Of a stretch of 64,000 bases of DNA, positions 40,846 to 50,800 are shown piece by piece (positions within the stretch are counted from its first letter, which is position 1; every line of letters begins with the position of its first letter). The position numbers were made by a program, and so were the translations under genes. This DNA is from an uncultured Bacteroidales bacterium (GTDB lineage: Bacteria > Bacteroidota > Bacteroidia > Bacteroidales > Bacteroidaceae), in NCBI GenBank assembly GCA_902768605.1, contig CACXLY010000004.1:1-64000 (forward strand), read 5' to 3'. The notes below the pieces were generated by a model. The model ran no database searches and was not told the DNA's origin. It saw only the letters and a program-made list of their open reading frames with translations.

Positions 40846-43755
40846 TTAGTAGCCGAAGATTTCCTCTAGCGAGATGCGGCGGATTGGTGCAATCTGGCCG
40901 AGGCTTGCCATATCGAGTTCCTTCTCGTTGCCAAGGATGACGTAGCGGCCTGTCTTGCCTGCGATGTTAGCCTGCTCGAAATTGGTGATGTCCTGCAAGG
41001 TCAGGTTCTGCAGGTCTTCGTAAATCTTCTTGTCCACGTCGAAGTCAAAGCCCTGTCGCTTGTCATTGATATAAGCCCGAATGACGCCGAACTTGGTGGT
41101 GCGCTGGCTGGCAAGTCGCTTTGTCAGGGCATCTTTGGCAATCTGGAAGGCGGCTTCGCTGGCAGGCATCTTGTCGAGGATTTCGCGGAACTGGTTGACG
41201 CAGTCCATCATCTTGTCGTTCTGCGTGATGATGTGGGTGAGGAAAAACTCGGGCTGCCCTTTCTTGGCAGGGGTAAGATAGTATGCCATGGCATTATAGG
41301 CCAGACCGCGCGCCTCGCGCATCTCCTGGAAGACGACGCCGTTCATGCCGCCGCCAAAGTATTCGTTGAAGAGTTCGATGGTGGCGTGCTCGTCGAGGTT
41401 TGTCTGCCTGCCTTCGTTTACGAACATGCGCATATAGATGTTCTTGGCGTCGTAGGGCGCGATGATGACCTCGGGCTCCGATATCGTCTGCAACTCATAG
41501 GGCTTGCCTTCGGGTACGGGCTTCAAATTCTTTTCGGTGGGATGCAGGTCGGACAAGCAGCCATCCAGTTTCTCCTCAGCAATAGGACCGTAGTAGAGAA
41601 CCTGGTGCTCATATTGGGAAATGTTCTTCAGGAGGTCGAGCAGTTCCTGAGGATTGGTCTCGCGAAGCTGCTGCTCGGTCATGTTGTCGCGCTGGGCATT
41701 GTGCGGGCCATAGAGGGCATACTCACCCAACATGGCAAAACAGCTGCGCTGCTCCGACATCTGGTCCTGACGATTCTTCAGGATGAGCCCAACCATCTGC
41801 TGATAAGCTTCCTCATCGACCTTAGCATTGTGGAGCAGGTCCTCGAGCAGAGCGAGTGCCTCGGGCATATACTCGGCGAGGCCGCTGAGGCCAATGGTGA
41901 TAGCGTCGGAGTTCACGCTGATGGCGTAGTTGCAGGCCATCTTGTAGAACTGGTGCTTGACTTGTGCGGCAGAGAGCTTGTCCGTGCCGAGGTAGTCGAT
42001 GTAGTTGGCAGCCACGTCGTAGCGATTGTCGTCCTCCTGTCCGAACTCATAGCGGAACTGCAGTTCGAAGAGGCCGTTTTCGGTGTTCTGCTTGTAGATG
42101 ACGGGCAAGCCTTTCTGTGTAGTGAAGAACGAGAGGTCCTTCTTGTAGTCGAGGAACTGGGGCTCGATGGGAGCCACCTTTGACTCCTGAATGTCCTTCA
42201 CGAACTGGCTGACGAGGTCGCGGTTCGTGGGAATGGGCGTGATGGCGGGCTTGTCAATCTTCTTCTGCGTGGTGTCCTCGCCCTGACGCTTATAGACTGT
42301 CACGTAGCCATCGGTGAAGAAACGGTTCGCGAAGTCCACGAGTTCTTGCTTTGTTATCTTTGCGAGGCGGTCCTTCTGGCCAACCAACTGCTGCCATTCG
42401 ATGCCGTTGATGAAGGCGTCGAGCATCTTGCTGACGCGAGCCGAGTTGTGGTCGAGGCTGCGCAGGTCATCCAGCTTCTTGTTGTTCAAGGCAGACAGCA
42501 ACAGGTCCTCATCGAAGTCGCCACATTTCAGTTTGTTTATCTCGCCAAGAATCAGCTCCTTCACCTCGTCGAGCGACTGCCCTTCCTTGGGCTGACCTGC
42601 CAAGAGGAAGAGGCCGTGGTCGAGCATCGGCTCAGCAAAAGCACCGGCATCCATCACCTTCATCTCCTGATTCAGGTCGATGTCCAAGAGGCCAGCCTTG
42701 CCGTTATAGAGCACGGCGCTGACGAGTTCCAGCGTGTCGTTCTGCAAGGATGAGGCTTTCTCGCTGCGCCATCCAAGCCAGACGTTCTCTGCCTCAAGGC
42801 CTACGACGGTGGTATCAACAGGCTGCGTCAGCGGCTTCAGCTCGGGGAAGGTGGGTTGGGCGACGTCCTCGCCCGGCTTCCATTCGCCGAAGTATTGCTT
42901 CAGGATGGCCAGTGTCTTGTCGGGGTCGAAGTCGCCCGCCATGCAGATGGCCACGTTGTTGGGCACGTACCACTTTGCGAAGTAGTTCTTGATGTTCGTG
43001 ATGGAGGGATTCTTCAGGTGCTGCTGCGTGCCGATGGTGGTCTGTGTGCCATAGGGATGCGTGGGAAACAGCTTGGCCAGCATCGCCTCGTACTGCTTGT
43101 TGCCGTCGTTCGAGAGGCCGATGTTGTACTCCTCATAGACAGCCTCCAGCTCGGTGTGGAAGCCGCGAATCACCATGTTCTGGAAGCGGTCGGCCTGCAC
43201 CTTTGCCCAGTTCTCTATCTCGTTCGAGGGGATGTCCTCGATGTAGCAAGTCACGTCGTTCGAGGTGAAGGCGTTCGAGCCCTGGCTGCCGATGGCGGCC
43301 ATCAGCTTGTCGTACTCGTTGGGGATGAAGTACTTGGCTGCGAGCTGCGAGACGCTGTCTATCTCGTGGTACTTCTGCTTGCGGGTTGCCTCGTCGGTGA
43401 TGGTGCGGTACTCTTCGTAGCGCTGCTCAATCTCGTCCAGCAGCGGTGCCTCGGCCTCGGGGTCAGTGGTGCCGAACTGCTTAGTGCCCTTGAACATGAG
43501 GTGCTCCAGGTAGTGCGCCAAGCCAGTTGTCTCGGCAGGGTCGTTCTTCGAACCGGTACGCACAGCGATGTAAGTCTGAATGCGAGGTTCCTCTTTGTTA
43601 ACAGAGAGATAGACCTTAAGGCCGTTGTCGAGCGTATAGATACGCGTCTGCATGGGGTCGCCTTTCACGCTTTCGTAGTCGGAGCTGCCAGTGCAGGAGG
43701 AAAGCAGGCAGGCAAAGGTCAAAAAACAGAAATGAATAAGGTTTTTCGTTTTCAT
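40846..43755 (-). CDS. M16 family zinc metalloprotease, predicted lipoprotein
   Basis: The 969-aa product has two M16 halves. The N-terminus MKTKNLIHFCFLTFACLLSSCTG has a lipobox (LSSC), so it is probably anchored in an envelope membrane. The inverted zinc motif HxxEH is in TTGLAHYLEHLMFKGT, with the downstream Glu in the FHTELEAVYEEYNIG region. The second half (from about residue 520) lacks this motif, as usual for the inactive partner domain. The family degrades peptides inside a clamshell chamber. A TAATTTTG box at 43785-43792 is the likely promoter. Confidence 0.93.
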   Translation of the reverse strand: MKTKNLIHFCFLTFACLLSSCTGSSDYESVKGDPMQTRIYTLDNGLKVYLSVNKEEPRIQTYIAVRTGSKNDPAETTGLAHYLEHLMFKGTKQFGTTDPEAEAPLLDEIEQRYEEYRTITDEATRKQKYHEIDSVSQLAAKYFIPNEYDKLMAAIGSQGSNAFTSNDVTCYIEDIPSNEIENWAKVQADRFQNMVIRGFHTELEAVYEEYNIGLSNDGNKQYEAMLAKLFPTHPYGTQTTIGTQQHLKNPSITNIKNYFAKWYVPNNVAICMAGDFDPDKTLAILKQYFGEWKPGEDVAQPTFPELKPLTQPVDTTVVGLEAENVWLGWRSEKASSLQNDTLELVSAVLYNGKAGLLDIDLNQEMKVMDAGAFAEPMLDHGLFLLAGQPKEGQSLDEVKELILGEINKLKCGDFDEDLLLSALNNKKLDDLRSLDHNSARVSKMLDAFINGIEWQQLVGQKDRLAKITKQELVDFANRFFTDGYVTVYKRQGEDTTQKKIDKPAITPIPTNRDLVSQFVKDIQESKVAPIEPQFLDYKKDLSFFTTQKGLPVIYKQNTENGLFELQFRYEFGQEDDNRYDVAANYIDYLGTDKLSAAQVKHQFYKMACNYAISVNSDAITIGLSGLAEYMPEALALLEDLLHNAKVDEEAYQQMVGLILKNRQDQMSEQRSCFAMLGEYALYGPHNAQRDNMTEQQLRETNPQELLDLLKNISQYEHQVLYYGPIAEEKLDGCLSDLHPTEKNLKPVPEGKPYELQTISEPEVIIAPYDAKNIYMRMFVNEGRQTNLDEHATIELFNEYFGGGMNGVVFQEMREARGLAYNAMAYYLTPAKKGQPEFFLTHIITQNDKMMDCVNQFREILDKMPASEAAFQIAKDALTKRLASQRTTKFGVIRAYINDKRQGFDFDVDKKIYEDLQNLTLQDITNFEQANIAGKTGRYVILGNEKELDMASLGQIAPIRRISLEEIFGY

Positions 43756-43784
43756 ACTTCTTACATATTATTATAATTGCGGCG

Positions 43785-43792
43785 CAAAATTA
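43785..43792 (-). promoter_or_regulatory. Predicted -7 box for the M16 gene
   Basis: Minus-strand TAATTTTG fits TAnnTTTG, about 30 nt before the M16 start. Confidence 0.6.
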
Positions 43793-43930
43793 CGACTTAT
43801 TTCGCAAAGCGCAAAATAAAAGAGGGAAAAACATGCTTTTCCCGAAACATAGAAATCCATGAAGTATGTATTTATGTCCCGCAGAAATCAAGGAAATGAA
43901 AGAAATCGTTATGCAGGTATTTCATCTCAC

Positions 43931-45808
43931 ACAGAAAGTTATCTCATTTCATCATCAAACCACAACCCGTGCGGATTTAGTTTCTGCCGGTCTTGAGTTG
44001 TTTCTTATCTCATTTCATCATCAAACCACAACTCCGGCAAAGCTGGTGTTTCTGAGAAAGGTGTTGTTTCTTATCTCATTTCATCATCAAACCACAACCT
44101 GCACACTGCGACTGCTCACACGGCTCTCGTTGTTTCTTATCTCATTTCATCATCAAACCACAACTCGTGCAAGGTGGGCGAACTGCGTGAACAGTTGTTT
44201 CTTATCTCATTTCATCATCAAACCACAACTTCTCAACTTCGAAAGCGTGTTAATATTGAGTTGTTTCTTATCTCATTTCATCATCAAACCACAACTAGAA
44301 AAAGTCGTACCTTCGTAGCGGAAATGTTGTTTCTTATCTCATTTCATCATCAAACCACAACTCTCAGAGTGCCGCTGCTCAGGCTGTTCAGGTTGTTTCT
44401 TATCTCATTTCATCATCAAACCACAACACGCTGACGGAGGTCTGCTGCTCTTGCGCTGTTGTTTCTTATCTCATTTCATCATCAAACCACAACCGCCTTC
44501 TGGCAGGACAGCATCGGTGTACGGTTGTTTCTTATCTCATTTCATCATCAAACCACAACACCAAGGATAGTGACAGGTTCCAGCCATGCGTTGTTTCTTA
44601 TCTCATTTCATCATCAAACCACAACGCAACAGCATGAAGCCCGATGGGAGTTTCCGTTGTTTCTTATCTCATTTCATCATCAAACCACAACAAAGAGACT
44701 ATGAATAAAGGTGTCTATTCGTTGTTTCTTATCTCATTTCATCATCAAACCACAACAAATATGTTACAAAGTATATTTTAAAAGATGTTGTTTCTTATCT
44801 CATTTCATCATCAAACCACAACAGCCTGCGAAGCGACAACAGCGCGTAATTGGTTGTTTCTTATCTCATTTCATCATCAAACCACAACGAACTCGTTGTA
44901 GGTCATCTGGCTTCCGTGTTGTTTCTTATCTCATTTCATCATCAAACCACAACACCCAATCCAGTCTATCGTTATAGGCTCTTGTTGTTTCTTATCTCAT
45001 TTCATCATCAAACCACAACCACAGAAGCTGCAGATATTCTTCACATCGAATTGTTTCTTATCTCATTTCATCATCAAACCACAACGCAAAAAGAAACGCG
45101 TCCCCATCGCCAAGCGTTGTTTCTTATCTCATTTCATCATCAAACCACAACCTTGAATCGTTAGCTACGCAGACGCCGCGCGTTGTTTCTTATCTCATTT
45201 CATCATCAAACCACAACACTCGTCTTGGCTTAAGTATGCGTTTGAAAGTTGTTTCTTATCTCATTTCATCATCAAACCACAACCGCTCCACGAAAGTGCT
45301 TGCAGGTCGCGGGTTGTTTCTTATCTCATTTCATCATCAAACCACAACCATCGGGCATTTCCTTACCGCCAGCATAGAGTTGTTTCTTATCTCATTTCAT
45401 CATCAAACCACAACTGGGTTTGTAGGGTGGGCAAAGGGGTTGCCGTTGTTTCTTATCTCATTTCATCATCAAACCACAACAATGACGTCGGAAGGAATAA
45501 ACTCAGACCGTTGTTTCTTATCTCATTTCATCATCAAACCACAACGGAGCCTGGCTGCAGGACAAACTTATATAGTTGTTTCTTATCTCATTTCATCATC
45601 AAACCACAACGGTGGCGGTGTGGGGCTTACTCGTTGGGGTGTTGTTTCTTATCTCATTTCATCATCAAACCACAACTTGTGCCTTCTCCATGTTTCGCAC
45701 ATGGTCGTTGTTTCTTATCTCATTTCATCATCAAACCACAACAAGAATGCTTTGGGTTTTCCACGCTTACCTGTTGTTTCTTATCTCATTTCATCATCAA
45801 ACCACAAC
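43931..45808 (-). CRISPR. Type II-C CRISPR array, 29 repeats and 28 spacers
   Basis: The 36-bp repeats begin GTTGTTTCTTATCTCATT and end CATCATCAAACCACAAC on the plus strand. I walked every unit: 22 spacers are 30 nt and six are 29 nt (starting at 44165, 44692, 44889, 45284, 45481 and 45546). The repeat at 43931-43966 is degenerate in its first eight bases, and the one at 45050 starts with A instead of G; the others look identical. The crRNA sense is predicted to be the minus strand (GTTGTGGTTTGATGATG...). The degenerate repeat then lies at the trailer, the leader with a TAACTTTG box lies next to cas2, and the predicted tracrRNA pairs with that strand. No spacer was seen to match the rest of the window. 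Confidence 0.99.
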
Positions 45809-45893
45809 CTATATGATGTATTCTATTTGATATTAGAACAATAGAACACTTTTTTACCTATAAGAAGTGGAATGATGAGTATCTTATCGACTG

Positions 45894-45901
45894 CAAAGTT
45901 A
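45894..45901 (-). promoter_or_regulatory. Predicted leader promoter of the CRISPR array
   Basis: Minus-strand TAACTTTG fits TAnnTTTG directly after the cas2 stop, about 85 nt before the first repeat. Transcription from here would produce pre-crRNA in the sense that pairs with the tracrRNA. Confidence 0.6.
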
Positions 45902-46240
45902 TTAAAAAAATTCTAATTGAACTGGTCTTTTCTGTACTTTTTGTTCTATTTCTCCCCAAATGTTTATTATTCCTGAGTATTGCTTGTCTGTGATTGTTAT
46001 TATACTTAATCTGCCTTTGCCAGGCATAAAGGATTTCACTCGCCTTACATGCACATCCCTCGCCTCTAATGATGCGCAGAAACGACAATACACACTATAC
46101 TGATGCATGACAAAGCCATCCTTTTCCAGACTTTTCCGAAAGACGGCATAGTCGTGCCGTTCCCTCTTTGTCTTTGTAGGTAAATCGAACATAGCTATAA
46201 GCCACATTATCTTATATGCGTTTAAACGGACTTCACTCAT
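45902..46240 (-). CDS. cas2: CRISPR-associated endonuclease Cas2
   Basis: The 112-aa product has the ferredoxin-like Cas2 fold with MWLIAMFDLPTKTKRERHDY carrying the conserved Asp, then YSVYCRFCAS and GRLSIITITDKQY. Cas2 is the structural partner of Cas1 in spacer integration. I chose the ATG at 46240, which overlaps the cas1 stop (ATGA); the frame extends to 46285 but that would overlap cas1 without need. The gene ends one base before the leader promoter box of the array. Confidence 0.96.
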   Translation of the reverse strand: MSEVRLNAYKIMWLIAMFDLPTKTKRERHDYAVFRKSLEKDGFVMHQYSVYCRFCASLEARDVHVRRVKSFMPGKGRLSIITITDKQYSGIINIWGEIEQKVQKRPVQLEFF

Positions 46241-47124
46241 TTCAGCATGGGTAGCGAAAGGTTCTTTTGTTTTCCTGCATAGCACTTTGCCAATGATGCC
46301 ATTGTTATTGACAAGCCTATTTGCAAGGGTCTTGTCACTTTATGGAAGAAAGTGTCACATGTCAGTATTCCAAGAAGTTTTGCCTTAGTTTCTTTGTTTA
46401 TCTCCAGTTCCCCCTCCTCGCACAGATGATATACGACTTCATCGACAAAGGGGCGATAGGGTTCCATTAGGTCATCTGCAAGAGGAAATGCATTACTTCT
46501 GTTATGATGGAAAATGCCGAGCGATGGGGTCAATCCTGCCGAGACTAACGCCCGGGCTGTTGCTGCACGAAGCACAGCATAACCATAATTCAACAATGCG
46601 TTGATGCCTTCTTGTTCTCTATCGCGGACGAAGTCATTCCCATACAGTGCTCCCCAATACAGCCGAGCAGCAATTCCTTCTCTGTTATCGCTATCGCCAC
46701 TCTTCACATTCATATAGAATGGCTTCAAAATAGAGCCATTGCCATGTTGCTTTTCCAACAAGGCCGACTGGTTCTTTATCTTTGCCTCGACGATTTGTTT
46801 CCACAATTGTTTGCGAAGCACTTCGCCAACCTCTATCTGGTTGCGAAGGAATTCGCCTTGAAGGTTGTTTCCGTCCATATTCTGAAGCATAGCGTGAGGC
46901 ATTCCCTTTCTATCGCACAGAATGACAGCGACACCAGCATCGACCAACTCGTTCAATAGAGGTATGGTAATAGAAATCTGCTGATCTTCTATAATCACTA
47001 CACCTATATCTTCTATGGGGATGGTTCGCGACTCATCAGGCATATCCTTTGAAGCAATCACAAGTTGTGCGTTCTTCGTGGACAGCCGAAAAGGATTGGT
47101 AAACACCAATGTCTGCTTAAGCAT
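46237..47124 (-). CDS. cas1: CRISPR-associated integrase Cas1 (type II)
   Basis: The 295-aa spacer integrase has an N-terminal beta-sandwich (MLKQTLVFTNPFRLSTKNAQ) and the helical catalytic domain. Metal ligands are expected at the Glu of GDSDNREGIAARLYWGALYG, the His of TPSLGIFHHNRSN and the Asp of PLADDLMEPYRPF; all are present. It starts 1 bp after the cas9 stop and overlaps cas2, so the three genes form one operon. No csn2 or cas4 is present, which gives subtype II-C. Confidence 0.98.
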   Translation of the reverse strand: MLKQTLVFTNPFRLSTKNAQLVIASKDMPDESRTIPIEDIGVVIIEDQQISITIPLLNELVDAGVAVILCDRKGMPHAMLQNMDGNNLQGEFLRNQIEVGEVLRKQLWKQIVEAKIKNQSALLEKQHGNGSILKPFYMNVKSGDSDNREGIAARLYWGALYGNDFVRDREQEGINALLNYGYAVLRAATARALVSAGLTPSLGIFHHNRSNAFPLADDLMEPYRPFVDEVVYHLCEEGELEINKETKAKLLGILTCDTFFHKVTRPLQIGLSITMASLAKCYAGKQKNLSLPMLK

Positions 47125-47125
47125 A

Positions 47126-50100
47126 TCAATGTTTCAGTTTTATTTCTCCAAGAGGCGTTATCGTAAAGTCATATCCTTCAACGAGAAAATTGAGCTTTGA
47201 CAAACTAACACGCAGAATTGAACGTGTATCATCTTTCAGCATAAAAGGATTGTATGTTAAGAGTTTCTTCACTTCTGTAGCAGGCCGTGCCTCCGAACTA
47301 TGCTTAAGCATTAGCCTGCCATCTTTTTCTAACACCATAATTGTAAAGAGCCTCTTAAACAGTTCTTTGGGGTTTGCTGTTGAGATGGATTCTTCATCCT
47401 TCTCTAACATTAGAATCTGTGTGCCTTTCCGAACAAGATACTTGAGTTTCTTTCCTTTATATTCCTCAGGTGCAATTGTTGGATAATCGTTCCTGTCTGC
47501 ACTTCTCTTGTAGAACTTGGCTGCGTCGAGCGCGGTTATCATCTGCATCTTGCCGCCTTCATAGATTGCCATCATGTAGTTCTCGTCGTTGGCAACATGA
47601 TACGGCTGTTTGTAGTCTTTCCTACTCACATCGCGATGGCGGCGGATGTCGAGGGGCTGGGTAACGGAAGGCGTATAGCAACGCACTTTCTTGATGAGGA
47701 TGCCGCGCGCCTCGTTCATATAAATGTCTCCAGCCATAGCATCCTTGAAACCTTTTTCTGCTATCGCCTGCTTCACCTTTGCCTTTACGACATCGTCCAC
47801 GATGTTTTCCACATCGCTTTCCTTCATGGCGCTTAGCGATTTGCGCACCACATACTTGATGTCGCCGTCCCTCTCGATTGCGCCGTAATAGGTATCCTGA
47901 TGCAGACTGCCACGAGCGCAATCGCCACGAGCCACGACCTTCCTGCCGTTCACCTCTATCATTCGCGAAGCCTTCTTCGGCATATTATCGGGCGTGTCGT
48001 GCACGACAAGAAGTTCCTCAGAGATTTGCTTGAGGTCTTGTGTGAAGGTGGGCCAAGGCTTTTCGAATTGGGGCTTTGGTCCATTACCTTCACTAAAATC
48101 AAACATATCGCGATGGTACTTGCCCATCATATTGAACTCGTTCTTGCCGATGCAGGCGATGACGATGGCGTCGATGCAATGGTGGGTATGGCTGTCGCGC
48201 GACTTCTTCTCGTACTCTTCCTGTATGCCCCACATCTTTCGGAACTCGGCGGTGACGGTTCCCTTGATGCTGTAGACCTGGCGACGTTCGGGATGTAGTG
48301 TGTCGTGGAAATAACTCTTCAAATAAAGGGCGGCATACTTGGAAATCAGACCGATGCCAGCGCCTTGGCGGAGAGCGAAGCCTTCGGGAACTTCAGTCAT
48401 CGTGAACCGCTTGTATTTACCTTGCCAATAGTCGCGCTCTATCTTCAACTTGTTCTTCTTTCGGATTTGTTTATCCTTCGTGGCCTTATCCCAAATGCCG
48501 CGCGTGCTGATGCGGTCTATCTGCTTCGTCAGGTCGTCGATGCGCTCTTTCCAAGGCTCTATTCGTGCCATGATTTCCTCGTACTCGGCGAGTTCCGTCG
48601 GAATTTTTGCTTTCTTGACAAAGCGGTTGAACTGGTTGTTGCAGAGCGTCAGGTTCATCTGCGTGCTGTCGCCACCCACGCTTTGCGGGATGGTGTGCTC
48701 GATGTCGAACTTCGGGCCTGCCCCAACGAAGTCGGCAATGCCAATCTTGTCGCCTGTATAGAGGCAGATGTGGTCTTGCTCTTCCCAAAGTTGGAACTTG
48801 AGGATGTCGGTTTCCGTCGGTTCGATGTCTTTGCCCGTTGCTTCCTTGTAGAGGCGGCGGATTTCGTCGGCGTACTGTTTGTGCTTTCTGTCATGCTCGC
48901 GCTGCCATTCGTTGATGGCGGCACGCATGTTGGCGTTGTTCAGGGCACGAGCATATTCGATGTGCACCTCTGTGTCCGGTCCTATCTTACCTTCTTTGAT
49001 GAGGGTGTTGACGACCTTGCGCACTTCGTGGAGCGAACGCATTGCCATGGGATTCTTCACGGCATTCGTGCGTGGGCTGCCAAGCAAGACGACGCCATCT
49101 TTGTTCGGCTTGGCATCGGGATAGGTCTCTATCATTGAGGGATGGTAGAGCATTTCTGCTGCTCCAGGCTTCAAGTCGAAGTTGTCCTGCAGATAGTCCT
49201 TCACGGCTTCGTCTATGCGACGCTTCTCTTTCATCGCCATCCGGATGGCATAGGAGAGGTCTTCCCTTATCTCGCTCTGTCGTTCCCGCCATAGGCTCTG
49301 ACCGACGATGGCTGGCACTTTTGCGAAGAAGACTGCATCGGTATATATCATTCCCATCTCCAGGAAAGGCAGGATGTTGCGGATGGCTTTCAGGGAGAGG
49401 GAGGCATAGCCTCGGCTCAGGCGTATCTTTGAGAACTTCTCGGCTTTTTCTTCATCCAATTGCAGATGCTTGATGCCGAATTCCTTTACCTTGTCTTTGC
49501 TGTCGAAGAAGAAGAGCACATTCCAAATATCATTTACCATTTCGTCGAGGCTCTTCTTTGTGCCGTCCTTCTTGGTGTTCTGCAGGTAGGTCTCGGCAAT
49601 GCCGTTCTTCCAGTCCTCGCCGAAGATTTCCTTCAGTTGCGCGATGGTGGGGCAACCGGGCACGCCCTGGCTCATGCGGTAGTTGAACTTGTAGGGCAAG
49701 TCGGCCTGCTTGTCGTCCTTCCACTGATATTTGCCCTTGCCCGCAATCTTCTTGGCGATGTCTTCGAAGTCGAAGTTGGGTTTAGTCTTCCTGTAAAAGA
49801 GCGAATCTATTTTCTGCAGTTCCTCCGCGTTGAGCGGACGCATTTCGTCATCGTTCGGGCCTTGCACCTTCACATTGTTCAGGAACGAGAGCATACGGAA
49901 CTCTTCATACATTGGATGGGAGTCGCTGACGCGCGGTTTGCCTTTCTCGAACGTGCATTTGCCCACATTCTGCCGCTGGCTCTTCAGGGGACGCTGGAAA
50001 TAGAGGGCGCGTGTCAGGTCGGCCACCATAGCCTCGGGCAGATGCTGCTTCTCGCAAATGGCGAAGAACTCTTTCTTGTAGTGCTGCTCGCGGTCGGTAT

Positions 50101-50749
50101 AGCGCGTGCGGATGCGTATGGTGTTCGCGCGTTCCTTATATAATTTATAGAAGAACTCACCCAGATACTGGCAGCCGTTCGCCTCCATCTCCTTGTTGAG
50201 GTCGGCAATGCTGCTCTTCACGGCTCCGCTCTCCTTCTCCTCGCTTTCATCCAAGCGGTTGCTGAGGAAACCTCGGCGTTGAGCCATGTGATACAGGGCA
50301 CGCCCGAGGGTGTATCTGTCCTGCTGCTTCTGTAGGTCGAGCGATTCGCGGAGACACGAATAGCGACAATGGTAGGGGTTGGCATCTTCATTGTCGTTCG
50401 TGCGCTGCCAAAGCATGAACTCATCTTTCTTAGGATAAATCTTGTGCTGCTTCCACAACTTCAAATCCTCTTCGGTCAAGGCTGGGCAAAGGCCGTATTT
50501 CATCAGGACTTTCAAGACCTCAATCTTGCGCAGACGCCTGCGGAAATACTGCCTGCGAAGGGCGCGATGCTTCGTCCTATCGGCGGCTTTGCTCGAATCT
50601 GTTCCATTCTGCTCTATTTTTACACCTTCCTGGAAGATGACGACGCCTTTGTCTACAAGCGTATACTGACCATTCTCTTCCTGGTCTACTACGGCCCAAC
50701 CAAGACTGTTCGTGCCAGTGTCAAGTCCTAAAATACGTTTTTTGTTCAT
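47126..50749 (-). CDS. cas9: CRISPR-associated endonuclease Cas9 (type II-C)
   Basis: The 1207-aa RNA-guided DNA nuclease keeps every catalytic residue expected of the family: RuvC D10 (ILGLDTGTNSLGWAV), E598 (EVHIEYARALNN), H857 and D860 (HTHHCIDAIVIA), and HNH D682, H685 and N708 (DIEHTIPQSVGGDS ... CNNQFN). An arginine-rich bridge helix follows RuvC-I (RTKHRALRRQYFRRRLRKIE). The size is mid-range for Cas9. ATG 50749 gives MNKKRILGLD and places the first Asp at 10; a start at 50773 would add eight residues. It is first in the cas9-cas1-cas2 operon, transcribed away from the predicted tracrRNA. PAM is unknown. Confidence 0.98.
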   Translation of the reverse strand: MNKKRILGLDTGTNSLGWAVVDQEENGQYTLVDKGVVIFQEGVKIEQNGTDSSKAADRTKHRALRRQYFRRRLRKIEVLKVLMKYGLCPALTEEDLKLWKQHKIYPKKDEFMLWQRTNDNEDANPYHCRYSCLRESLDLQKQQDRYTLGRALYHMAQRRGFLSNRLDESEEKESGAVKSSIADLNKEMEANGCQYLGEFFYKLYKERANTIRIRTRYTDREQHYKKEFFAICEKQHLPEAMVADLTRALYFQRPLKSQRQNVGKCTFEKGKPRVSDSHPMYEEFRMLSFLNNVKVQGPNDDEMRPLNAEELQKIDSLFYRKTKPNFDFEDIAKKIAGKGKYQWKDDKQADLPYKFNYRMSQGVPGCPTIAQLKEIFGEDWKNGIAETYLQNTKKDGTKKSLDEMVNDIWNVLFFFDSKDKVKEFGIKHLQLDEEKAEKFSKIRLSRGYASLSLKAIRNILPFLEMGMIYTDAVFFAKVPAIVGQSLWRERQSEIREDLSYAIRMAMKEKRRIDEAVKDYLQDNFDLKPGAAEMLYHPSMIETYPDAKPNKDGVVLLGSPRTNAVKNPMAMRSLHEVRKVVNTLIKEGKIGPDTEVHIEYARALNNANMRAAINEWQREHDRKHKQYADEIRRLYKEATGKDIEPTETDILKFQLWEEQDHICLYTGDKIGIADFVGAGPKFDIEHTIPQSVGGDSTQMNLTLCNNQFNRFVKKAKIPTELAEYEEIMARIEPWKERIDDLTKQIDRISTRGIWDKATKDKQIRKKNKLKIERDYWQGKYKRFTMTEVPEGFALRQGAGIGLISKYAALYLKSYFHDTLHPERRQVYSIKGTVTAEFRKMWGIQEEYEKKSRDSHTHHCIDAIVIACIGKNEFNMMGKYHRDMFDFSEGNGPKPQFEKPWPTFTQDLKQISEELLVVHDTPDNMPKKASRMIEVNGRKVVARGDCARGSLHQDTYYGAIERDGDIKYVVRKSLSAMKESDVENIVDDVVKAKVKQAIAEKGFKDAMAGDIYMNEARGILIKKVRCYTPSVTQPLDIRRHRDVSRKDYKQPYHVANDENYMMAIYEGGKMQMITALDAAKFYKRSADRNDYPTIAPEEYKGKKLKYLVRKGTQILMLEKDEESISTANPKELFKRLFTIMVLEKDGRLMLKHSSEARPATEVKKLLTYNPFMLKDDTRSILRVSLSKLNFLVEGYDFTITPLGEIKLKH

Positions 50750-50765
50750 TTTCTTATCAATTTGT

Positions 50766-50796
50766 TTTGTCATTTCACCAAAAACTCATACCTTTG
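50766..50796 (+). promoter_or_regulatory. Predicted tracrRNA promoter
   Basis: TTTG at 50766-50769, a 19-bp spacer and TACCTTTG at 50789-50796 match the full Bacteroidetes -33/-7 arrangement on the plus strand. The region overlaps the 5' end of cas9 if cas9 starts at 50773. Confidence 0.75.
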
Positions 50797-50800
50797 CATC

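Noticed and set aside
43931..45808. Plus-strand orientation of the CRISPR array
   Set aside because: The repeat begins GTTGT on both strands, but the predicted tracrRNA, the trailer-like degenerate repeat at 43931 and the leader promoter beside cas2 all favour minus.
43866..45844. Several long open frames through the CRISPR array (repeated LFLISFHHQTTT)
   Set aside because: They are translations of the repeat itself, kept open because the 66-bp period is a multiple of three. They are not genes.
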